A DNA stretch of 64,000 bases from Deinococcus aetherius (GTDB taxonomy: Bacteria > Deinococcota > Deinococci > Deinococcales > Deinococcaceae). A model generated the notes under the pieces. It saw only the letters and a list, made by a program, of their open reading frames with translations, had not been told where the DNA came from and ran no database searches. Position numbers and translations under genes: made by a program. Where the stretch lies: positions 832,001 to 896,000 of the forward strand of contig NZ_AP026560.1 of assembly GCF_025997855.1 (NCBI RefSeq), read 5' to 3'. Numbering within the stretch: position 1 is the stretch's first letter; each line of letters begins with the position of its first letter. Below, piece after piece: positions 56,021 to 64,000 of this stretch.

Positions 56021-56141
56021 GGGTGGCTCCGGGGGGGAAGAAACGGCGTCATCCCTGCATGGTAGGGCAGGGAGGGGCGACCAGTGGCCAGCTTCCAGCA
56101 GCCAGCAAGGACGGGACAGGCGCTTTTTTGCTGGCCGCTCC

Positions 56142-57509
56142 TCACCTCGCGTAGCGCCGCCCGGTGTAGTCCGTGAACACGCCGATCCCGTACGCGACCT
56201 TGCGTACGCTGTCGAGCATCGGCTGGCCGTTCCACGCGAGGCCCGCGCTGCTGCCGCCGTCGAGGAGAAGGGCGTCTTTCACGCCCAGCCGGGCCATCAC
56301 CTTGCCCATCTCGGTCGTCGTGAGCCTCGCGTGGGTGGTCACGAAGACGAGGTCGCGGCTCCCGCTCAGGCCCACGGCGCTGCGGGCGGCGCGGCCGAAG
56401 AGGGCGGGGTCACGGAAGACGTTGGCATAGTGGGTGACGACCCTGCCCGAGCGCAGGATGCGCGGGCCGGTGGCGATCACGGTCTCCATGCCGCGCCAGC
56501 TCGCCTCCAGCGGGCGACCGAGCAGGGGCGTGGTGCTCGTGATGATCGTCGCGCGGTTGTCAGGCGTGATGGCGAGCGCGGCGGGGATACGGCCCCAGGC
56601 GAGGAGACGGCCCTGCATCACGAGGTCTCCGGCGGGCACGTAGGAGCGGGGGTGGAAGTAGCTGCCGTTCACGACCGCCCGCGCCCCGCTCGTGCGCGCC
56701 AGGGTCCCCACCCGCGCCCCCGCGCTCAGGCCCGCCCGGGGCAGCACGGGCGCGACGAGCACGTCCCGGTGCCGCAGGTCCACCCGCAGCACCCGCACCG
56801 GGATGTTGAGGGGAGCGAGTGTTTTAACGCTGATCGGCCGACTCCTGGGCGCGGGCGGAATCGGCACGGGCACCCGGCGCGGCACGAGCACCCGCTGCCC
56901 GACGTAGGGGCGAGCGCGGACATTCAGACGGTTGAGCCGGGCGAGGCTCGCGGCGGTCGTGTGATAGCGGCGGGCCAGCGAGGCAAGCGTGTCGCGGGCG
57001 CCCACCCGCACGTACCCGTACACCACCCGCACCTCGGTGGTGGGCCGGGCGGGCGCGGGGCGGCGGGCAGTCACCGTCACCGTGCCGCGCGGGGGCACCC
57101 GCAGCCGCTGGCCGGGTTTGATCAGGGTGCCGCCCAAGTTGTTGGCGGCCCGCAGCGCGGCCACGCTGACTCCCGCCCGGGCAGCGATCCGCCCCAGGTT
57201 GTCGCCGGGGCGAACGGTGTAGAGGCTCGTCCGGGCCGGAGCGGGCCGAGGTGGGGTGGGTTTGGGCACCGTCGCCCTGGCCACCACGGGAGGATTCCCG
57301 CTCAGCCGCAACTTCTGCCCGGGCTTGATGGTGGTGGACTTCAGGCCGTTGAGGACCTTGAGCTTCGCCACGCTCACCCCGCTCCGCCGGGCGATGCCGT
57401 AGAGCGTGTCCCCCGGGCGAACCGTGATCGTCTTGGTCGCCGCAAGGGCGTCCGGCCCGCACAGCAGGGGGCCGAGCAGGAGGGCCAGCAGGGTCAGGCG
57501 GCGGAGCAT
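56142..57509 (-). CDS. Secreted LysM protein with phosphodiester glycosidase (NAGPA) domain
   Basis: A 455-aa exported protein. After a signal peptide ([20 protein letters not shown]) come three LysM-type modules: [40 protein letters not shown] and a weaker [19 protein letters not shown], joined by Pro/Ala linkers. The C-terminal NAGPA-like domain has [21 protein letters not shown] and [19 protein letters not shown]. It binds peptidoglycan and probably acts on cell-wall or polysaccharide phosphodiester-linked sugars. ATG 57509 gives the signal peptide. Confidence 0.88.
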   Translation of the reverse strand: MLRRLTLLALLLGPLLCGPDALAATKTITVRPGDTLYGIARRSGVSVAKLKVLNGLKSTTIKPGQKLRLSGNPPVVARATVPKPTPPRPAPARTSLYTVRPGDNLGRIAARAGVSVAALRAANNLGGTLIKPGQRLRVPPRGTVTVTARRPAPARPTTEVRVVYGYVRVGARDTLASLARRYHTTAASLARLNRLNVRARPYVGQRVLVPRRVPVPIPPAPRSRPISVKTLAPLNIPVRVLRVDLRHRDVLVAPVLPRAGLSAGARVGTLARTSGARAVVNGSYFHPRSYVPAGDLVMQGRLLAWGRIPAALAITPDNRATIITSTTPLLGRPLEASWRGMETVIATGPRILRSGRVVTHYANVFRDPALFGRAARSAVGLSGSRDLVFVTTHARLTTTEMGKVMARLGVKDALLLDGGSSAGLAWNGQPMLDSVRKVAYGIGVFTDYTGRRYAR

Positions 57510-57599
57510 GGACCCACAGCCAAGCACGGGCGCGCCGCGTGTGGGTGAGCCGGAACTGACGCGCTCCCCAAACGTCTAGGGCGTGGTGGGGGAAGTCGC

Positions 57600-57887
57600 C
57601 TACCGCCGCGCCCGCCGAATGGGGCCGAGCGGTGTGTACCCGGCGATCCGCAGGTCCAGGTCCAGGTCCCCCGCCCCCAGCCCCGGGAGGCGCGGCCTCG
57701 CCTCCAGCGTCGCGTCTCCCAGCCGGGCGACGGCCCAGGCGCGCAGCTCCCAGTCGGGCAGGAGGGGCACGGTCGCCCGCCCGTCCGGCGTGAGCACCTC
57801 GGCGATCAGGGTGCCGAACACCTCGCCCTCCGGTCGGGCGGGGCTAAGGGGAAGGTCGATAGGGGGAAACTGCCGGGCGTGGGTCAT
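57600..57887 (-). CDS. Small protein of unknown function
   Basis: A 95-aa soluble protein (FPPIDLPLSPARPEGEVFGTL, then PLLPDWELRAWAVARLGDATL) with no recognised domain. A near-perfect AGGAGGTGG ribosome site lies 5 nt before the ATG at 57887, which argues for a real gene. It is alone, between the LysM protein and LysR genes. Confidence 0.6.
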   Translation of the reverse strand: MTHARQFPPIDLPLSPARPEGEVFGTLIAEVLTPDGRATVPLLPDWELRAWAVARLGDATLEARPRLPGLGAGDLDLDLRIAGYTPLGPIRRARR

Positions 57888-58005
57888 CGGGGCCACCTCC
57901 TGCCCCCCAGCGTGCGCCCGGACTCCACCCACAGGACATCGGGTGGACGGGGGACGGCGAGGCCGGGGCATCGGGGAAACCGATGGCAAGGTCAGGCCGC
58001 GCGCC

Positions 58006-58011
58006 TACAAT
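58006..58011 (+). promoter_or_regulatory. -10 element, leaderless start of LysR gene
   Basis: TACAAT ends 6 nt before the ATG at 58018. Confidence 0.55.
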
Positions 58012-58017
58012 CGGGGT

Positions 58018-58974
58018 ATGACCGACCGGACGCCCCCCGCCCCCTCGCTGGCCCAGCTCCGCGCCCTGATCGCGGTGGCGGACGCCGGGGGTTTCGGCGA
58101 GGCGGCGGCGGAGTACGGCGTGTCGCAGTCGAGCCTCAGCGAGGCGGTCGCCAAGCTGGAGGCGCTGGCGGGCCGCCCCCTGCTGCGCCGGACGCCGGGC
58201 GGGACCGTTCCCACCGAGGCAGGCGCCCGGGTCCTGACCCACGCCCGCGCCGCCGTGCAGGCCGCCGCCGACGCGCTCCTCGCCGCGCAGGAGGAGAACG
58301 GAGGCCTGTCGGGCACCCTGCGGGTCGCGTCCATGCGCTCCGCCGCCACGCACCTGTTGCCGCCCGCCCTCGCGGCGTTCCGGGCCCGCCACCCGCGCGT
58401 GACGGTCGCCCTGCTCGACTCGGATGCAGGCGGGGGAGGGGCGCCCGCCGTCCGCTCGGGCCGGGCCGACCTCGCGGTTATCCTCGCCGACGAGGCCCCG
58501 GACCTGCGCCTGTCCCCCCTGCCGCCCGACGAGTACCTCTTCGTCGCCCCGGCCGCGCGCGGGACGCACCCCGTCACCCTCGCCGAGCTGGGCGCCGCGC
58601 CCCTGATCCTGCCGCCGCATCTCGACTCCTGTTACCGGCGAATCCGCACGTACCTCGCCGCGCGTGGCGTGTCCCTGACGGCCGTCTCCGAGGTCGAGCA
58701 GGACAGCGTGATCCTCTCGATGGTGGGGCATGGCCTGGGCGTTACCGTCATGCCTCGGCTCGCGCTCCTCCCCCTGCCGCCGGGCCTCGTCGCCCTGCCG
58801 CTGCCCGAACCCCTCGCCCGGCCCCTCGCGCTCGCCGCGCTGCCCCACCGGGCGGGCCTGCCGGTCATCCGGGCCTTTACCCAGGCCGTGCTCTCTCACC
58901 TTCCGGTCCCCGAGCTGCCCGCGAAGGAGCCGGGGCCTCTCCCCGTTCCGGTTTCCGCCCCACCCCTCAACTGA
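58018..58974 (+). CDS. LysR-family transcriptional regulator
   Basis: A 318-aa regulator. The N-terminal winged helix is LAQLRALIAVADAGGFGEAAAEYGVSQSSLSEAVAKLEALAGRPLLRRTPGG, followed by the linker helix and the periplasmic-binding-like effector domain (LSGTLRVASMRSAATHLLPPAL to DSVILSMVGHGLGVTVMPRLA). Effector unknown. The C-terminal tail is Pro-rich. It is leaderless and is not divergent from an obvious target gene. Confidence 0.92.
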   Translation: MTDRTPPAPSLAQLRALIAVADAGGFGEAAAEYGVSQSSLSEAVAKLEALAGRPLLRRTPGGTVPTEAGARVLTHARAAVQAAADALLAAQEENGGLSGTLRVASMRSAATHLLPPALAAFRARHPRVTVALLDSDAGGGGAPAVRSGRADLAVILADEAPDLRLSPLPPDEYLFVAPAARGTHPVTLAELGAAPLILPPHLDSCYRRIRTYLAARGVSLTAVSEVEQDSVILSMVGHGLGVTVMPRLALLPLPPGLVALPLPEPLARPLALAALPHRAGLPVIRAFTQAVLSHLPVPELPAKEPGPLPVPVSAPPLN

Positions 58975-59035
58975 GGAGCCAAATGAGGAGGCGGGCCGTC
59001 CATCCCGGGGCCCGCCTCCCGCCGTGTTTCCCTCC

Positions 59036-59950
59036 TCAGCCGTCGTACGGTCTGCCCAGCGAGCGAGGGGCGGCGCTGCGGCCCGTGAAGATCAGCGCGA
59101 TGATGGTGATGAGGTACGGCAGCGCCGTGACGAGGGTCGGCGGCAGCAGGTCGGTCCCGCCCAGGGTGATCGAGAGCGCCTGGAGGAAGCCGAAGAGCAG
59201 GGTGGCGCCCAGCACGCCGAGCGGCTTCCACTGCCCGAAGATCAAGGCCGCAAGCGAGATGAAGCCCAATCCCGCGCTGATGTTGCGCACGTACGAGTCG
59301 AGGTTGCCGATGCTCAGAAAGACGCCCGCCGTGCCCGCCAGCACTCCGGAGAGGATCACGCCGCTGTAGCGCATCCGCCGCACGTTCACGCCCATGCTCG
59401 CCGCCGCGCCGGGATGCTCGCCCGTCGCCCGCAGGCGCAGGCCGTAGGGGGTGCGGTAGAGCACGTACCACGTCACCGCCACCACCAGGAAGGCGAAGAA
59501 CACGGGTGGGCTGAAACGGAGTTCGCCGACGCCCCACAGTGGCAGCGGGTTCTGGACCTTGGGGCTTTCCGTGCTCGTGCCGTACAGGGCGGTCAGGATC
59601 ACGGCGGGCACCCCGCTCGCCAGCAGGTTGATCGCCGTGCCGCTGATGACCTGATCGGCGCGGTACTTGATGGACACGACCGCGTGAATCCAGGCGATCA
59701 GCCCGCCCACGAGCGCCCCCGCGAGCCATCCCAGCCAGGGGGCGAGCGCCCCGAAGGTGGGCTCCAGCACGAGCGTCGCCACCGCGCCCGCCAGCGCCCC
59801 GAAGATGATCAGGCCGTCGAGCGCGATGTTCACCACACCGCTTCGCTCGCTGAAAAGCCCGCCCAGCCCGGTCAGGAGCAGGGGCACGACGGAGCGGATA
59901 AAGGTCGCCAGGAAGGCGGTCGTCAGGAGTTGGGCAAAGAGGCCTTCCAT
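59036..59950 (-). CDS. ABC transporter permease, BmpA/NupQ nucleoside-type
   Basis: A 304-aa membrane protein with about eight segments: VVPLLLTGLGGLFSERSGVVNIALDGLIIFGALAG, then LRATGEHPGAAASMGVNVRRMRYSGVILSGVLAGTAGVFLSIG. The ERSGVVNIALDG and RATGEHP motifs mark the BPD_transp_2 family that works with BmpA lipoproteins in nucleoside uptake. Its ATG directly follows the stop of the larger permease. ATPase and binding protein genes are not in the window. Confidence 0.9.
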   Translation of the reverse strand: MEGLFAQLLTTAFLATFIRSVVPLLLTGLGGLFSERSGVVNIALDGLIIFGALAGAVATLVLEPTFGALAPWLGWLAGALVGGLIAWIHAVVSIKYRADQVISGTAINLLASGVPAVILTALYGTSTESPKVQNPLPLWGVGELRFSPPVFFAFLVVAVTWYVLYRTPYGLRLRATGEHPGAAASMGVNVRRMRYSGVILSGVLAGTAGVFLSIGNLDSYVRNISAGLGFISLAALIFGQWKPLGVLGATLLFGFLQALSITLGGTDLLPPTLVTALPYLITIIALIFTGRSAAPRSLGRPYDG

Positions 59951-61942
<1,992 letters not shown>

Positions 61943-61948
61943 TCCTGA

Positions 61949-61954
61949 ATTGTA
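61949..61954 (-). promoter_or_regulatory. -10 element, leaderless start of permease operon
   Basis: TACAAT on the minus strand ends 6 nt before the ATG at 61942. Confidence 0.55.
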
Positions 61955-62152
61955 GGCGCCTGACTGGACAGGCTGGAAGGTGCCCGCCCGGCCGAATCCG
62001 CCCCCTTGATCCTCCCGCCGAGTGAGGGCCCGGGATGGGGAGGGCAGCCGCTCGGGGTCGGCGTGCGCCCACCGCACCCCTCCACGGCATTGCCCCGATC
62101 CCGGTCCGCCGGGCCCGTGGGGCACGCGGGGCCTGCTATCCTCGCGGGCGGT

Positions 62153-62569
62153 ATGGAACGCACCTTTGCCATGATCAAGCCCGACGGCGTGCGCCGGGGC
62201 CTCACGCCCGAGATCCTCGCCCGCATCCAGCGCAAGGGCTACCGCGTGGTCGGCCTCAAGCAGATGGTGATCGCCCGCGAGACGGCGGAAACCCACTACG
62301 GCGAGCACCGCGAGCGCCCCTTCTTCGGCGAACTCGTGACGTTCATCACGGGCGGCCCGGTCGTCGCCATCGCCCTTGAGGGCGAGAACGTCATCTCCGG
62401 CTGGCGGGCGATGATGGGCGCCACCAACCCGGCCAATGCCGCCCCCGGCACCATCCGCGCCGACTACGCCACCACGACCGGGGAGAACGTCACCCACGGA
62501 AGCGACTCGCCCGAGAGTGCCGGGCGTGAACTCGGCCTGTTCTTCAAGCCGGAGGAACTGCTCGGCTGA
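62153..62569 (+). CDS. ndk: Nucleoside diphosphate kinase
   Basis: A 138-aa protein of normal size: [69 protein letters not shown] and the active-site His in [19 protein letters not shown]. It balances NTP pools by a ping-pong phosphohistidine mechanism. A TATCCT 10 nt upstream may place the transcript start just before the ATG. Confidence 0.97.
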   Translation: MERTFAMIKPDGVRRGLTPEILARIQRKGYRVVGLKQMVIARETAETHYGEHRERPFFGELVTFITGGPVVAIALEGENVISGWRAMMGATNPANAAPGTIRADYATTTGENVTHGSDSPESAGRELGLFFKPEELLG

Positions 62570-62585
62570 GCGCCCCCCCTTTCGA

Positions 62586-62622
62586 GCCGCCCGCAGGCCC
62601 CCTCACCCGGGACGCGGGCGGC
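62586..62622 (+). terminator. Terminator of ndk
   Basis: 9-bp stem GCCGCCCGC / GCGGGCGGC with a 19-nt loop, followed by GTCTTCATCTTTG. Confidence 0.65.
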
Positions 62623-62713
62623 GTCTTCATCTTTGTTCATCTCTGAAGGTGACCTCCCGGTCAGGCTGCAAGGGAACGGTCAGAGAGAGGGGCTTACCCT
62701 GCGGGGCGAGACC

Positions 62714-63763
62714 ATGCTGACCCCCCGCCTTGCCTCCCCCCTCCGCCCCGAGCTGCGCCGCAGCCGCCAGCGGTTGCTGTGGCTGCTGGGCGGGGCCTAC
62801 CTGCTGTTCGCCGCCGTCACGGCCCTGCTCAATCCGCCCGGCGCCTTTCCGGGGGCGTACCAGACGCCCAAGTTCTGGATCGCGGGCGTCTTCGTGGTGG
62901 TCTTGCTCTGCACGGCGCTGGCTCCCCGACACGTTCGCCGAGTCGGCGTGGGCGCGTTCATGGTCCTGACCCCGCTGCTGTGGCTGGAGGCAGGGCGGAT
63001 GACGTCGTCGGGCACCCTGCCCTTCGAGCTGACTGTGTGGTCGGCGGCCTTGGCCGGTGTGGCCCCCCTGCTGCTGGGCTCCGCGTGGGGGGGCGCGGCG
63101 GTCCTGGTCTTCCTGGCGGGGCTGAGCCTCGTGCTGCTGGAGGGGCCGACCCTCTCCCCGGCGCTGCTGGCCGCCTGGGTGGCGGGGGGGCTCGCCACGG
63201 GGGTCACGGCGGGCGTCTCGTTCGTCGCCGCCCGGCTCATCGAGGCCAACATCGCCCTGCACGAGCAGGCGAGCGCGCAGCTCCAGGCCGCCCGCTTCGA
63301 CGGCCTGACCCGGGTGCTGTGCCGCGCCGCGACCGAGGAGGAACTCGAAGACCGTCTGCGCCACGCCGCCGAGGCCCGGGCCCCCCTGAGCGTCGTCATG
63401 TGCGACATCGACCATTTCAAGGCCGTCAACGACCAGTACGGTCACCCGGCGGGCGACGACGTGCTGCGTGGCGTCGCCAAGCGGCTGCGCCGCACCGTGC
63501 GCGGCTCCGGCGGGCTGGTGGGGCGCTGGGGTGGCGAGGAGTTCCTGATCCTGCTCCCCGGCCTCGCCAAGCCCGAGGCCCAGGCCCTCGCCGAGCGCCT
63601 GCGCCAGAGCGTCGCCGCCTCGCCCGTCGCGGGCCTGCCCGTCACCGCCAGCCTCGGCGTCGCCTCCTACCGCCTCGCGGACGACACGGCGGACGCCCTG
63701 CTCGCCCGCGCGGACCAGGCCCTGTACGCGGCCAAACGGTCGGGGCGGAACAACGTGAAGTGA
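62714..63763 (+). CDS. Membrane diguanylate cyclase (GGDEF)
   Basis: A 349-aa protein. Residues about 20-185 contain five or six membrane segments, a short helix links to the cytoplasmic GGDEF domain (FDGLTRVLCRAATEEEL, VVMCDIDHFKAVNDQYGHPAGDDVL, RWGGEEFLILLPG). The active-site loop reads GGEEF, an active form. The inhibitory RxxD site normally five residues before it is absent. It makes cyclic di-GMP. GGGGCGAG precedes the ATG. Confidence 0.9.
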   Translation: MLTPRLASPLRPELRRSRQRLLWLLGGAYLLFAAVTALLNPPGAFPGAYQTPKFWIAGVFVVVLLCTALAPRHVRRVGVGAFMVLTPLLWLEAGRMTSSGTLPFELTVWSAALAGVAPLLLGSAWGGAAVLVFLAGLSLVLLEGPTLSPALLAAWVAGGLATGVTAGVSFVAARLIEANIALHEQASAQLQAARFDGLTRVLCRAATEEELEDRLRHAAEARAPLSVVMCDIDHFKAVNDQYGHPAGDDVLRGVAKRLRRTVRGSGGLVGRWGGEEFLILLPGLAKPEAQALAERLRQSVAASPVAGLPVTASLGVASYRLADDTADALLARADQALYAAKRSGRNNVK

Positions 63764-63800
63764 TGAGGGGTCGGAGGCCCTGCCTCATCCCCATCACTCA

Positions 63801-64000
63801 TCACTGTCCCCGGAAGGCGGGCAGCAGCGCCGGCTCCTCCCGGATGACGAAGCCCCGGGTCACGAGGCGCAGGCCCTCCGGCGTGCGGAGGATCAGCACC
63901 TCGGCGAGGCGGCCTCCCCGGGGTCTGAGCCCCTCGCCCTGGGGGGTGGAGACGGTGGCGGCGCCTTCCCCCGCCAGGCTGCGGGCGCTGAAGTCGGGGC
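63801..64000 (-). CDS. Partial protein of unknown function, C-terminal end
   Basis: The last 66 codons of a minus-strand gene that continues past the right edge. The visible end reads [23 protein letters not shown] and then [16 protein letters not shown], beta-rich and soluble. Codon use matches the neighbours, which supports a real frame, but I do not recognise it. An imperfect AGTGATGA / TCATCACT repeat between it and the cyclase gene may end both transcripts. Confidence 0.55.
   Translation of the reverse strand, partial: PDFSARSLAGEGAATVSTPQGEGLRPRGGRLAEVLILRTPEGLRLVTRGFVIREEPALLPAFRGQ

Overview
The window is high-G+C, densely packed bacterial DNA that looks like a Deinococcus chromosome. 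Lineage clues are a long CTC-type ribosomal protein L25, an EF-P with Arg at position 32 as in Thermus, the sufC-sufB-sufD order, HemQ, MUG, DUF47-PiT and kynurenine genes, and many genes whose start codon lies about 5-9 nt after a TANNNT hexamer, which is how Deinococcus leaderless promoters look. No species is assigned. All product calls rest on protein motifs read by eye, not on database searches.

Layout. 0-2 kb: accB (partial), efp, and divergent rplY. 2-7 kb: an RND pump and its adaptor. 7-10 kb: small genes ending in a PD-(D/E)XK-like gene cleanly split by an IS982-type insertion sequence. 10-15 kb: a suf Fe-S operon (sufC-sufB-sufD) with four extra genes between the suf genes and a Fur/PerR-like box at its promoter. 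15-19 kb: a TolQ/TolR-type pair, a 693-aa Pro/Ala-rich TonB-like protein and an exported protein. 19-24.5 kb: acyl-CoA synthetase, coaX, and DUF47-PiT phosphate transport. 24.5-31.5 kb: a multidomain lipoprotein alpha-amylase, tRNA-Ile(GAU), a ParB/Srx-like protein, a sulfite-oxidase-like protein and MUG. 31.5-34 kb: kynureninase and tryptophan dioxygenase. 34-36.5 kb: glyS behind a T-box leader. 36.5-43.6 kb: ene-reductase, phosphoesterase, DUF697, cysS behind a cysteine leader-peptide attenuator, and an AI-2E family transporter. 43.6-52 kb: aldo/keto reductase-hemQ, an Ada/AlkA fusion with a PEP-mutase-like protein, and a histidine kinase-DUF4097-response regulator operon. 52-58 kb: M1 peptidase-Nudix, thioesterase-rbfA and a LysM glycosidase. 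58-64 kb: LysR, two BmpA/Nup-type ABC permeases, ndk and a diguanylate cyclase.

The most notable signals are regulatory. cysS is preceded by an apparently leaderless eight-codon ORF (MTFACCLP) with tandem Cys codons and then a strong intrinsic terminator, so it reads as a complete ribosome-mediated attenuator. glyS is preceded by a T-box with terminator. Together these suggest two aminoacyl-tRNA synthetase genes that sense their own amino acid by two different mechanisms within 5 kb. The suf operon carries an iron/peroxide-type operator. At least 14 start codons appear to be leaderless, including a divergent pair whose starts lie 31 bp apart.

Islands of visibly lower G+C (about 8.45-8.8, 9.7-9.85, 12.0-12.27, 13.7-14.25 and 22.15-22.65 kb) mark probable acquired or decaying DNA: the IS-split gene, the non-suf genes in the suf operon, and one orphan gene.
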